Positions 41,691-52,596 of a stretch of DNA of 64,000 nucleotides are shown piece by piece. The notes under the pieces were generated by a model. That model made no database searches and was not told where the DNA came from. It worked only from the letters and a program-made list of their open reading frames with translations. Source of the stretch: Pelobates cultripes (taxonomy: Eukaryota > Chordata > Amphibia > Anura > Pelobatidae); the NCBI GenBank assembly GCA_933207985.1, contig OW240912.1:233620628-233684627 (forward strand), read 5' to 3'. Numbering within the stretch: the stretch's first letter is position 1; every line of letters starts with the position of its first letter. Both the position numbers and the translations under genes were made by a program.

Positions 41691-41911
41691 TGACTATTGT
41701 GCACATCTTCCACCTGTGCCCTTGATATGGAATACAACAGGACTCATGGTGCAGTTACTGATATTTCAGTTCCAAATGTAGCGCAACTTAATCACCTATC
41801 CCAACAAGAAAAGACAGCTGAAGGTGTTGATCAAGATATTCCACCAAGCCCTGAGCTTTTCAGTGATACCGAAAATTCCACTAATAAGGATGACTGCAGC
41901 ACAGTGGAAAG
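41691..41911 (+). CDS. TAF1D: TAF1D first coding exon
   Basis: ATG is at 41727 (GATATGGAAT context), preceded in frame by TGA-free sequence and a likely acceptor ATATACAG ending at 41690. The coding part is 41727-41911, ending GTGGAAAG before GTAAGC in phase 2. It encodes MEYNRTHGAVTD followed by an acidic Ser/Asp/Glu-rich segment ending DDCSTVE. The acceptor, and so the 5' edge, is less certain than the donor. Confidence 0.85.
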
Positions 41912-44900
41912 GTAAGCACTTTTTTAATTGTTACCTCTTTTTCCACTACACTGAACAATACTATATAGTAATATTTTTATTTTATTTTTTTTGTTGTGTC
42001 CATCAGTGATGACTCTGGGTCCTTATTCCAAACTGAGGTGACATGCATGCCTACTCGAAGAAGGGGAAAGAAACCAGCACCAATGTTATCTTCCATATCT
42101 TCTGATGACTTATCAGACTATGTTCCACCAACAAAGCAGATTACTCTCCATGAGATTTTTCAAAAACATTTTGGAAAGAGAAAAAGAAAGATCGGCAAAG
42201 CAGGAAAGTATCGTCCACAACCAAGAAAAACACCCAAGAATAAGAAAGAGTATAGAAAACGGATGCTACACAAAGGAATTAGGTTTCCGTTTAAACATAG
42301 AAAACACTTGACCTTCAGGATGTCTTTTGCATATGAGGTAAGATTTCAGGGTCTTTTCTTTGTGTGCTTTTCCTTCTCCTACACGTCTATAGCTGGTACA
42401 TCAACATTTATAGTATATAATTGGAAGTGTGTGTGAAATTAAATTTAAAGGGACACTCCAGTGCCAGGAAAACAAATCGTTTTCCTGGCACTGCAGGTCC
42501 CCTCTCCCTCCCACCCCACATCCTATGTTGCTGAAGGGGTGAAAACCCCTTCAGTGACTTACCTGAGACCACCGCCAATGTCCCTCGGCGGGGGACGTCA
42601 ACCGGCGGAATGAGACTGGCAATGCTGCGCGCGCGCATTAGACCTCCCCATAGGAAGGCATTGAAAAAGGTTTCAATGCTTTCCTATGGGGATTTTAGTG
42701 ACGCTGGATGTGCTATAGACCAGGAAGTGCCCTCTAGTGGCTGTCTAGTAGATAGCCACTAGAGGAGGAGTTAACCCTGCAATCTAAATATTGTAGTTTA
42801 TGAAAACTGCAATATTTACAGTTGCAGGGTTAAGGGTAGCGGGAGTTGGTACCCAGACCACTCCAATGGGCAGAAGTGTCCCTTTAATATAACCATACCC
42901 TCATCTAAGTGAAAAATAAATAATGTAAAAATGTTTATGATAAATTGGATGGCTTCTCTCTCCTTTTGACCTTCCCCATTGTGCCATATATTGGATAGAT
43001 GGCAATAAAGACAAACAAGAGATACTGCCAATATAAAAAAAACACAAAAAAAACCCACAAAACAGAATAGTGTAGCACCACAAAATCTAGATAACGGTCA
43101 GGGTATATATTCCACGTATCAGTGTAACGTAAAAGATAAAGAGCCTTGAATAAAATCTGCATGAATAATTAGGAACATGAGCTGGAAAAAAAGCATCAAA
43201 TATCCACTATAAAGTAGAGGATTAGAGCCGCCATTCCGGGGATGACGGTTGTCACGGGCCCGCTGGTCCTGGGGGGACACTCGGGCCCCCCATTCCCAGT
43301 GTGTGTGTGTGTGTGTGTACATCTATATATATTGTGCCTGGCAGCGGCAGAACTAACCCCGTTGTGGCTGCACTTGGGCCAGCATGATGAGGCATGTGTC
43401 TTAAGGGGCCTGGTCAGTGCTGTGGATCTCGAATAGCGAGTTTAGCCCCCTTTTAAAGATCCTGGCAGTGCTGGGAGGAAGTGAACTTACTTCCAGCAAA
43501 CACCTGTGCTGGAGGGAAAAGCAAGCAAGTACAGGGGAGGGAGACCTGGAGAGTAGGGGAGAGCCAGACCCACATTAGCCCTAGCCAGCAGAGTCCACCC
43601 TCTTGCAGCCAAAAGGTAAAAAACAGGAGGGTGGCTAAAAAAAATAGTGTGTGTATGTATCTGTGTGTCAGTGTGCACCTGAGTGTATGTGTGAATATCT
43701 GTCATTGTTTGTATCTGTGTGTAATGATGTGCCAGTGTGTGTCTGTGTATCTGTATATGTTTATGCATTTGTGTGTCTGTATCTTTTTGTCACTGTGCAC
43801 ACTGCATGTGTGTGTATATCTGTCAGTGTGTGTGACTTTGTATCGGACTATGTGTGTGTGTGGCTCGTATCTCTGTGTGTGTGTGTGTGTGTGTAACTGT
43901 GTGTCAATGTGCATGAATGTGTTTCTGTGTGTGTGTGGATGTGTATACAATACACACAAATGCACTCCTGCATACAAACACCAACATTCACATACACACA
44001 TACCCCATACAAAAACATACTCCATTTTGGCCACTTTACACACACTGCACCACTACACAACACACTGCATTCACTACACATGCGCACACACTGCATCCTT
44101 GTGGGCGGACTCAGGGGCATGCCTCGTGGGTGGACTCTGTAGAGGACTGATATCTTTTAAAAGTGAGCCTTGCAATGCATCTCTAAGTAATGCAAAGGAC
44201 AATACAATAGTCCAAAAACATCAAACCGTTTAAAAGATTGCCATATTTATTACATTTTTAAAATTAAAACATTAAACATTCACTATCTCTATGATAAATT
44301 ATATATTCATAGACTTTGGGTGGGGGTGTTAAAGAGAAACCTGTCATGACAGATTATCTATAAAATATTTTTTGAAATTATGTATAAAAACTGTTTTGTA
44401 TTACAAATAGTGGTCAGAAGTATTAAAAGTGGGAGAATCGTAATGAAACCCTGTGGATGTAGGCAGCACATTTCATTGGTGACTGAACTCATTTTACATC
44501 TTAAGACCACTTTCCAGGACATGACACGTTTATAAACTGCCCCTATGGTTCCTTATGTAGTAGAAAAAAAGCAGTAGTAGCAATGTGTTCCTCCCTGTTA
44601 CAGCAGTCACGCATTCAGTATATGAAAGAGTTACTCCAACCCTTTTTGAAGGGGGGGGGTTTCTGAGTAATATGCCCTATTGGGCACTATGAAGAAGGTC
44701 TCCTCTCCATTTGCAGTATAACCTTTTTACTTTCCTTGGAGTCCAGCGCTGTCTTCCATGCACCACCTCTGATGTCACAGGGGCCTTGCGCGGTCCAATC
44801 ACAGGCTTCTCATAGTGAATTTTGTGAGGGACAAGTTGCATAATCATTGCTTTCCATTTTTTCCAATGTAAAACTTACATTACTTACTCTATCCCACAAG

Positions 44901-47900
44901 TTATTAAGGGGTATTTTGGCTTCATGTTTATGTAAACCGTAGCTTTTCTTACATATCTAATGCAAATCTACTGGGTGTGTAAAGGGAGAAGCCTGTGATT
45001 GGTCTATTCTGCCAGCTCAAAGCGTATGTGTGTACTGTAGGCTGTCTCTCACTCTCAAACACTGCACATACTGACTCCTACCTTCATGACCACTTCAAAT
45101 CACTGAAGTGGTCCTGGTAGCTGGAGTAACACTAATGTAGAGAAGGTCTTAACAGAAAACTCCTGTTAATAAAATGTTACTGTTGGCATTGAACATTGAT
45201 TATTTTGGATACATCTTTATGCAAAAACCCTCTCTTGGCTTCTGTTATTTGGATTTAATTTAAACCCAGTATTTTCTACCTGGAGTGAGTTGGCAGTTTC
45301 CCAACAGCTTGATTAGCAAGATCTAGTAAGGTTTAAATGTTACTGCTGTGATATGGGCTATTTCAAGCACCATGAGTGCTTTGTTTTGTGCAGTTTTTTT
45401 CAGTAAGAAATTCTGCACAAACTGAAATATTTAATATTCCTGCTGGAGGTGTAACTCCTCGTTCGGAAGCGCTAATGTCAATTCTGTGCATATTTTATAT
45501 TATTTTAGTTCATTTATTGGCTGAGGACTTTAAGCTGACATTTTCAGCCAGTGTATATACAGCAGGATTGACATCCAGCTTTTTCAGCTCTGCAGGAACC
45601 AGATGCTTGGTCAGCCAGCCATTATATTGGTCTCTGTGCATATGTTGGACCAAGACAAGAAGCAAACTGCTGCAAAATGGTTTGATCCATTACCAGGGGA
45701 ATGTCCCAGGGTACTCCTAGAATCAGAACCACTACAGTTAATCAGGTTAATGATGATGGTTATCTTTTACAGCTGCCTTAAATGGTTACTCTATTACTTG
45801 AAGGAGGTATGCTGGAATGATTTTTACCTGATTAAGTGTGAGACAATCACATGTGTCTGCAGCAATACTCTTTTTAAAGACCCTTAAATATAAATAGGGT
45901 TATTTACTAACAGTATAGGATTTAACATGTCTGCAATTTATACCACTGATAAAAGTAACCATAAATATGGACACCACTAAAGATTCTGATATATTGTGCA
46001 ACAGACAAAATCATAAAAGGGATAAAACCAGCAGCAATCACCTAAATTTGTGATGTAAAATATTGAAAACCAGAAATGTGTTAAGCTAAAATATTATTGC
46101 ATACACATGGTCAGTTTCATAATTTACCAAAAAACTATTTTCATAAAACCATCTGAAAAAAATATATGCAAACAAATGTAGTAAACAAAAATTATATTCT
46201 CTATGTGCTTAAAATTATATAAAATTTCTCTATGTGCAGACCATCTGATTTAAAATCTTTAGTTGTTCACACTTCTAAAAAGTTGGTTTGCACTCACATT
46301 TCCCAGAGCCTGATCAGCTCTGGGTGGGAAAGGCTGCTATGGAGAAGGAAATGATCCCACAATCAGGTATTCCAGATAAATTAGGCATGGTCTACAGCAC
46401 TGTGTGGGAGACAGAAACCAGGAGCACACCAATGGCACAGTATAAAAGATGAATGTATTAGTATCACAATTAAAACTGCTTATTAAGATTAAGATTTGGG
46501 CTTGTAATACATAAATTCCCACAAAAGCGCTTTTTGTTAAAATTCAATCGTTCCTGTTGCTTCCATGTCTCGGATCCTGGCTCCGCCCCCTTATGACGTC
46601 ACACGTTTCACCCGTGTGTCCCGGGCTTCCTCGGACGTCCTCTGTGTGCTGCTTGACGTCTATTTACGCCTGTAACTCTGCCTCCACTCGTTCCTGATTG
46701 GCGGAGTTCGTAAACCAAATCCAAAGATATACAAATCGTGTGTGTCTCTCGTCCCACATTCAATCTAACTGGAGAAAGTTTTTCAAAGTCCTCACAGTTG
46801 TATACCAGAGTTCATATATATTGTCCATCAAAACAATAAAGTTAAAATTGGGAAAAAATCATATATTTATTCATTATTATCAAAACAGGCACATTTAATA
46901 CTAACCCCAAAAAAAATTATTTGGTAACTAAAGCATTTCTGATTTAGGCAATAATCCTTTTTCATTATAACAATGTTTTAGTCTTCCTTTTTCCTTCCTC
47001 TCTATATTTCTGGGGTACAATTTTAAGCACATAGAGAATATCCTAATATAAGATTGGGCATTTTTATAAAACAGCATTTAGTAGATAATCTTTAGATTGC
47101 TTGAAAGCCTATAAAATATATGAAGGAGGATAAGATGCATGTGGTATATAATTAGAACATATTCTGGGTTAGCATTGCAATTTCAATGCAGTCAAATGAT
47201 AACATAAGACTAAGTAGGGACTATTTAGTCTTATGATAAAACCCTACTGTGACAAAAGGTGGTGCATGTGCAAGAGTTTAGCACTGACATGGGCTACTGA
47301 TGGATGATGCTCCCGGAGCTGAGGAAAGAAGATTGCCACACCCACGGGGGACAGTATCAGGTAAGCATAATTTACCATACTTGCGCCACCGCACCCCAAT
47401 TGGTGATGTCCTCCATAAATTAGTAAATTTGTCCTGTATCAAAATTCTTTGAAACACGCAAGCAAATCGTCCATTTATTCCCCCAACGAATCAGATGTGT
47501 ACTAAAAGACTTTTGCTTCAGACAAATCGATTTGTTTATGGTAAAAACACGTTTTTGCCCAAGTGTTGACCCTTTAATGTCCCTTTAATGTAATCTTGTA
47601 AAACTATACTTATAAACATGTACTTCTTGTTTTAAAGCAATTTGTTCTAGGTGGATTTCTTCATCACGTAGAGAAACTCAAGTCTGAGCGTTCTTTGCAC
47701 AATTCACTAAAGAGCATGAATGTCACAGAAGATTTGGATGATGATAGTTTTGCATTCAGAAAATACAAATATCTAGATGATGAAGGACCCATTTCCCCCA
47801 TCTCTGAGCCTGAGTAAGCTGTAGCTGTAATTATCTTTGAAAGCACATGTTAGAATTGTATAGCACAAAATAAGAAAATGAGGCGGTAACTACATTCCAG

Positions 47901-49934
47901 TTCAGTGTAAAAAAAAAATAATTCTTTGCATTGCTATTGTTGTGATACTGTTCACTATCAGCAATATAAGTGCATAAAGTGAAATAAGAAATGTTGGCTC
48001 ATTAATGCTTGCATATAAATAGGATACACATCTAAACCAAATTTTGTGTCCTACTTTTAATTTTATATAGAGTCTGACAGCAGTAATATTTGCTTCCCTA
48101 TCATATCCTAGTTATATGTGCAGTAACTGAATCTTTTTTTTTTTTTATTTTTTTTTTAAGTGTTAATAATAAAAACCTTTTTTATATGTAATTCTGGAGT
48201 GTTTTTAAAAGTATAGTTAAATTATTGGGTCCCCTTCCTGTTCCCCTAATAGTGAAACAGGTGAGGTGGTCCTCTACCACAACTCCAGTCTGTTTCGGGG
48301 AGATAATCAGTACAAGGGAGCTTACTTAGCAGGAAGTCCCTGCTAAGGAATCTCTGGGTCCCTGGCATTAGTAGTGGAGGTGCAGAGCAGCACCTGGCAA
48401 ATCCAGGGTAAGACGTAAACTGTTCAAAACTGGTTTGAACACTTATAATGGGGGGGGGCCAGGGCACTTCTTAAAGATGATGTGATGGATATGATACTTG
48501 GATCCTTTAAGGTATTACTGACATATTGATATTTTTAATGTTCACCCCATGTGTAGAGTATGCATATGCCATTTTTTTCTGTTTTCATAAGTATTGCATG
48601 AGAGTTAAACAAAATAAAAAAAATTTAAAAATACCATACTATAATTAATGTGGAGCCATCACTTCTGTGGCAATTACATTTTTAAATAAAAATTATTTTT
48701 TAAAATTGCCTATACCTTGTATTGACCTTATTTTCATGTGATGCTCCATTTTCTTTTAAATTTATTTTAAAGATTTGGCAAGTGACAGCACAGGCGAGGT
48801 ACATAATGCAAATGACAAGGAGAAATGGAAACATTTGCTTAATTTCTTTTTTTCTTTGCATTCCTTCTCTATGTTGACTGTAAAGAATAAAGGACAGAGT
48901 TTATGATCATGAGTAATCCTAATTGCAACTAAAATGTACTTCTCTCACCCTTTCACAGTCCCTCCATTGAGAGTAATGGTAAATCATTTTTTTATTTATT
49001 TTTTCAAACTTCACATTTTTTTTTTTTTTTTTAAATATACCAGATAAATAAACATAACATTGTTTATAATTAAGCAAGTAGTAACTTAAACCAGAAAATG
49101 TAAGTGGTAAATATGAATTCATTTAAATGTTTTGTAGTGAAAATGCTAACTGTGATCAAGAAGAACCAGAAGAAGATGATGCCAGAATTGTGGTTAGTGA
49201 AACTTTCTATTTCTTCACCTTTAAAAGTTGGCTCCAAGTTAATTTCACATTCTTTCACCATTATTGCCTGTTATTGCTTCCATGTTTATTTTTTTTCTTT
49301 GTTGGAATTCTTTTGTATATTTATAAATAGGTAATAAGTGCTTAATTGTCAAAAATATAAATTGTCCAATAAAAACAGAAGATCCAGCTCACTCCCCTAA
49401 ACAGCAACTTCAGTGCTGACAGATTTAGTTACCTAATCCGGGGGGGGGGAAGGGGTGGAATAATGGGGGTTTAGTTACATTATATGATCATATATTGCAT
49501 AAACCTGCCACAACGTCAATGTACCCCATCTTTGGCAGGTCCTACACTATCAGCCTAGTGTCTGCTTCATGAGCTACTTACTTGGGGGGGGGAAAATTCC
49601 ATCTAGAGTTCTCTAACTCTGTCAGCACTGAAGTTGCTGTTTAGGGGATAATGGTGTTGGATCTTCTGTTTTTATTGTATAAACTGTCTCCCAGCAGCAT
49701 CCTACTTATGCATATTCAGGTGAGTGCAGCAAGCCCCCTGTTTACTCATAAAATAAATTGTCCAACATATTAAAATTGTGTAAATGTTATATATGAAGGA
49801 ATATGAACAGTTTTTATAAAATTTTTTTACATTCAAATTTTTCTCATATCTTTCCATAGGACAACAACTGTTTCATTTTGAGCTGTACAGGAACATGGAA
49901 GGGTACAGTCTATCCAGATGATTTTTGTTTTTAA
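41727..49934 (+). CDS. TAF1D: TAF1D orthologue (RNA polymerase I SL1/TIF-IB subunit), complete CDS in five exons
   Basis: Joining 41727-41911, 42007-42337, 47638-47813, 49138-49192 and 49860-49934 gives 822 nt, encoding 273 residues; human TAF1D has 278. All junctions are GT-AG and in frame. The N terminus is acidic and serine-rich. A very basic stretch around residues 119-147 (KRKRK, PKNKKEYRKR) matches the lysine/arginine-rich centre of human TAF1D and would act as nuclear or nucleolar targeting and DNA-contact region. The best-conserved block follows: GIRFPF, LTF, YEQFVLGGFL, VEKLK and SLKSMNV.EDL, then KYKYLDDEG.ISPI. TAF1D is part of the TBP-containing SL1 complex that recruits Pol I to the rDNA promoter. 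Outside these blocks conservation is weak, as is usual for this protein. Confidence 0.92.
42007..42337 (+). CDS. TAF1D: TAF1D second coding exon, basic region
   Basis: The exon begins after GTGTCCATCAG and ends at GCATATGAG before GTAAGA (331 nt, phase 2 in, phase 0 out). It encodes residues 62-172: an acidic start (SDDSGSLFQTE), a TRRRGKK patch, the ITLHEIFQKHF segment corresponding to human LTIKAIFERF, the long basic tract, and GIRFPF then HLTF. The intron before it is only 95 bp. Confidence 0.92.
42449..42883. mobile_element. TTAA-flanked hairpin-chain MITE in TAF1D intron 2
   Basis: TTAA at 42445-42448 and 42884-42887; starts AGGGACACTCCAG. It is an inverted copy of 20,685-21,207 with the same hairpin order: CAGTGCCAGGAAAAC first, CCATAGGAAGGCATTG in the middle, CCCAGACCACTCC last. 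Confidence 0.9.
42888..43220. other. TAF1D intron 2 segment, nothing recognised
   Basis: A+T-rich unique-looking sequence. Confidence 0.4.
43225..44150. mobile_element. Truncated relative of the 8.7-kb hAT element
   Basis: It contains GACGGTTGTCACGGGCCCG at the left, TG-rich arrays (43,640-43,930), CA-rich CACTACACAACACACTGC units and the GTGGGCGGACTCAG end region. Terminal CAGGG ends are lost. Confidence 0.75.
44151..44640. other. TAF1D intron 2 segment, nothing recognised
   Basis: No coding signal or recognised repeat. Confidence 0.4.
44641..45130. repeat. Cluster of MITE fragments
   Basis: It holds a piece like 36,705-37,000 (44,670-44,830), a piece of the inverted end from 41.3 kb (44,880-44,970) and the GACCACTTCAAATCACTGAAGTGGTC hairpin core near 45,088-45,113. 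Confidence 0.6.
45600..45739 (+). ncRNA. Candidate H/ACA box snoRNA in TAF1D intron 2
   Basis: The 5' hairpin has the basal stem CTTGGTC/GACCAAG (45606-45612 with 45648-45654) and an upper stem AGCCA with TGG(T)CT. Directly after it comes an H box ACAAGA (45655-45660, fits ANANNA). The 3' hairpin has basal stem TGGTTTGAT pairing with ATCAGAACCA (45678-45686 with 45722-45731, one bulge) and an upper GGG/CCC stem. ACA follows at 45734-45736, three bases before the predicted 3' end. Length is about 140 nt, typical of the class. Mammalian TAF1D introns host several snoRNAs. I did not identify the mammalian counterpart or the target uridine. Confidence 0.45.
45746..45836 (+). ncRNA. Weak candidate C/D box snoRNA in TAF1D intron 2
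   Basis: C box ATGATGA (45750-45756) and D box CTGA (45828-45831) are enclosed by a 4-bp TTAA/TTAA terminal pairing. A C'-like ATGATTT is present near 45,817. The boxes are short and could be chance. The case rests on position in a known snoRNA host gene, just after the H/ACA candidate. Confidence 0.25.
46120..46720 (-). repeat. Repeat with GC-rich hammerhead-like hairpin
   Basis: On the minus strand, CCGAGGA, stem GCCCG/CGGGT and GAAACGTGTG at 46,602-46,634, inside a CpG-rich patch (46,560-46,700). It resembles the pseudo-LTR end of Penelope-like elements. Confidence 0.45.
46721..47637. other. End of TAF1D intron 2, nothing recognised
   Basis: Mostly A+T-rich. CCCTTTAATGTCCCTTTAATG near 47,570 is a MITE-end remnant. 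Confidence 0.4.
47638..47813 (+). CDS. TAF1D: TAF1D third coding exon, most conserved block
   Basis: The acceptor is TTTTAAAG, so the exon starts CAATTTG. It continues YE with QFVLGGFLHHVEKLK, matching human FEQAVARGFFNYIEKLK. It ends with KYKYLDDEGPISPISEP plus two bases before GTAAGC (phase 2). The alternative acceptor TTCTAG ten bases on would break the frame. Confidence 0.93.
47814..49137. other. TAF1D intron 3, unclassified
   Basis: No coding sequence beyond the flanking exons. A short T-rich run and a C-rich patch at 48,240-48,470 may be old repeat. Confidence 0.45.
49138..49192 (+). CDS. TAF1D: TAF1D fourth coding exon
   Basis: The 55-nt exon between TTTTGTAG and GTTAGT takes the two bases left by the previous exon and encodes an acidic stretch, ENANCDQEEPEEDDARIV. 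This is like the acidic run before human DSFIV. It ends in phase 0. Confidence 0.85.
49367..49676. mobile_element. 310-bp MITE with about 60-bp inverted ends in TAF1D intron 4
   Basis: Ends CAATAAAAACAGAAGATCCA and the reverse complement at the right. Further in, CCCCTAAACAGCAACTTCAG pairs with CTGAAGTTGCTGTTTAGGGG. No target duplication was clear. Confidence 0.85.
49860..49934 (+). CDS. TAF1D: TAF1D last coding exon with stop
   Basis: After acceptor TTTCCATAG the frame reads DNNCFILSC and ends at YPDDFCF with TAA at 49932-49934. Human TAF1D has DSFIVSS here and then a longer lysine-rich tail, which the frog protein lacks. Poly(A) signals AATAAA are at 50197-50202 and 50238-50243, so the 3'UTR is about 270-330 nt. 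Confidence 0.85.
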   Translation, partial: DNNCFILSCTGTWKGTVYPDDFCF

Positions 49935-50244
49935 TATGAAGGATTGCATGACACCTCCTCCTCTCCATCATCATCATCATCTGTTGGTTAACGCATTAAT
50001 CATTCGTTCACTCAAACACTCCAAAACGAGTTTGGAATCCTCATTCTACCACCTTTTTAAGAAAAGAAAAAAAAGTCTTTATTAAAAAAAAAAAATACTA
50101 CCTTGAAATCTTGGGAGCCTGCTGTAGTGTGGATTAACATTTCATGGCATGACAACATTCTCAATTGGTTAAATGTGACAAATTAAAATATGTGAAAATA
50201 AACCTTAGGGAACTATTTTGGAGGACATGCTGCAGTGAATAAAA

Positions 50245-50818
50245 TATACAAGACAAACCAGGAATGCTAAATACCTTTTTAAATAATAGGAATGTTTAAA
50301 ACCTTTTGAGATATACGTAAATTGTTTTATAACATAATCCCCATGAGCTCAAAAGCTGTAAGAATACTTAAAAATGACCAAATACAGCAGTATTTGTAAA
50401 TAAATGACTGCTACCCTAAAACGTGTGTGGAGTGCATAACATAAAAATTCACCTTTGTGTAATAGTGAGAAGTTGAAATTCCAACGCAGTTTAAAGTTAA
50501 AGGGATTACTTTGTGTTATATTAAATCTTTTGCTTGATAAAATGCAGGGCTACTGCCGTCAAGATTTTATCACTTTCTACAGCCATAGCTACCAACAGCT
50601 GTGGGAATGAGGCACCAGAAGCTGAAAGTTGTAGATGATAGCTCATGCAGGTGGCATCTGGTACGTATAACTGCCCATCAACTGACGATGTCACCATTGA
50701 GGCTCTTTGCAAATATGAAAAGACTTCAGAAGCTGACATACCTACTTTAAATAAAACAGTTACTGTCCATGTTAGACTATACGAAAAAAGGGCATAGGAA
50801 CAGCATAATACAAAATGT
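50245..50818. other. Region downstream of TAF1D, unclassified
   Basis: A minus-strand ORF of 72 codons (50,739-50,521) is present but I recognise no family. Phrases such as CATCTACAACTTTCAGC hint at a repeat. In mammals CEP295 lies convergent to TAF1D; I could not identify any of its exons here. Confidence 0.4.
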
Positions 50819-50917
50819 TTAACTCCTTAAGGACCGTGGACGTACATAGAAAGTGACGGCAGATAAGAACCATTCGGCCCATCTAGTCTGCCCAATTTTC
50901 TTCTTTAGTCCCTGGCC

Positions 50918-52141
50918 TTATCTTATAGTTAGGATAGCCTTAGGCCTATCCCACGCATGCTTAAACTGCTTTACTGTGTTAACCACTACCACTTTAGCTG
51001 GAAGGCTATTCCATGCATCCACTACCCTCTCAGTAAAGTAATACTTCCAGACATTATTTTTAAACCTTTGTCCCTCTAATTTAAGACACTGTCCTCTTGT
51101 TGTGGTAGTTTTTCTTCTTTTAAATATGGTCTCCTCCTTAACTGTGTTGATTCCCTTTATGTATTTAAATGTTTCTATCATATCCCCCCTGTCTCGTCTT
51201 TCCTCCAAGCTATACATGTTAAGATCCTTTAACCTTTCCTGGTAAGTTTTATCCTGCAATCCATGAACCAGTTTAGTAGCCCTTCTCTGAACTCTCTCTA
51301 AAATATCAATATCCTTTTGGAGATATGGTCTCCAGTATTGTGTACAATACTCCATGTGAGGTCTCACCAGTGTTCTGTAGAATGTCATGAGCACTACCCT
51401 CTTTCTACTGCTAATACCTCTCCCTATACAACCAAGCATTCTGCTAGCATTTCCTGCTGCTCTATTACATTGTCTGCCTACCTTTAAGTCATCAGAAATA
51501 ATCACCCCTAAATCCCTTTCCTCAGATGTTGAGGTTAGGACTCTATCAAATATTCTGTACTCTGCCCTTTGGTTTTTACGTCCAAGATGCATTATCTTGC
51601 ACTTATCCACATTAAATGTCACTTGCCACAACTCAGACCATTTTTCTAGTTTACCTACATCATTTGTCATTTGGCTTATCCCTGCTGGAACATCAACCCT
51701 GTTACATATCACAGTATCATCAGCAAAAAGACATACCTTACCATCAAGACCTTCTGCAATATCACTAATACAAATATTAAAGAGAATGGGTCCAAGTACA
51801 GATCCCTGAGGTACCCCACTGACGACAAGCCCATGCTTCGAATATACTCCATTGACTACAACTCTCTGTTGCCTGTCACTCAGCCACTGCCTTACCCATT
51901 CAACAATATTGGAACCCAAACTTAAAGATTGCAGTTTATTGATAGGCCTTCTATGTGCAACAGTGTCAAAAGCCTTACTGAAATCTAGGTAAGCAGTGTC
52001 TACTGCACCACCCTGATCTATTTTAGTTACCCAATCAATAAGATTAGTTTGGCATGATCTTCCTGAAGTAAACCCATGTTGTCTCTGATCTTGAAATCCA
52101 TGTGATTTTACAATTGTAAAATCACATGGATTGTACAACAA
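50918..52141 (-). pseudogene. CR1 ORF2 reverse transcriptase, 3' portion
   Basis: 407 codons with CR1 RT blocks: HGFTSGRSCQTNLIDW, AYLDFSKAFDTVAH (first catalytic Asp), GVPQGSVLGPILF and LFADDTVICN (FADD). The C-terminal YCTQYWRPYLQKDI and RRATKLV segment is typical of CR1. The upstream RT start is in another ORF (52,427-52,122); the break coincides with a palindromic insertion at 52,096-52,133. Confidence 0.92.
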
Positions 52142-52389
52142 TTCTATCCTTTAACTTGGTTTTCATTACTTTCCCCACTACTGAACTAAGGCTTATTGGC
52201 CTATAGTTGCCCGACTTCTCACTACTACCTATCTTGTAAATGTGCACAACATACTCTAACTTCCAGTCTTCTGGGACGACTACTGTTAACAATGATTGCT
52301 TAAATAAATCTGTTAATGGTTTTGCTAGTACACCACTAAGCTCTTTTAATAACTTTGGGTGTCTTCCATCAGGTCCCATTGACTTATTT
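52122..52389 (-). pseudogene. CR1 ORF2 fragment before the palindrome break
   Basis: It contains KSMGPDGRHPKLLKELSGVL and NYRPISLSSVVGKVMK, the start of CR1 RT. At the right it meets the inserted Penelope-like block at ACTTATTT. Confidence 0.85.
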
Positions 52390-52596
52390 AAAGATAATAG
52401 GAATAGCAACAAAAAAAAAAAATTCAAATTGCTGCAACCAGGAGATAGTTACTAACACTTACAATTCTTAAATAGGTGTATTCAAAACCTCCGTATTTAA
52501 AGTTTGCAGAAGTGGTAAGTCTGCTAAACAATGTAATACAATAAATCAGCAATTGTAATAATTAAATCTTCAATATACACAAACCAAATGAAAGTA

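Noticed and set aside
43481..44233. 250-codon Cys/Val-rich ORF
   Set aside because: It is a translation of TG-repeat sequence in a hAT-like element.
47648..47813. Alternative TAF1D acceptor TTCTAG just inside exon 3
   Set aside because: It would start the exon out of frame and lose the conserved EQ.V..GF segment.
48957..48976. A 20-nt sequence between CACAG and GTAAAT that looks like a TAF1D mini-exon
   Set aside because: Including it shifts the frame of the acidic exon at 49,138. The direct join of 47,813 to 49,138 is in frame and gives the expected protein.
50521..50739. Minus-strand ORF of 72 codons downstream of TAF1D, possibly a CEP295 exon by position
   Set aside because: I recognise no CEP295 or other family similarity, and nearby phrases look repeat-derived. 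Position alone is not enough.
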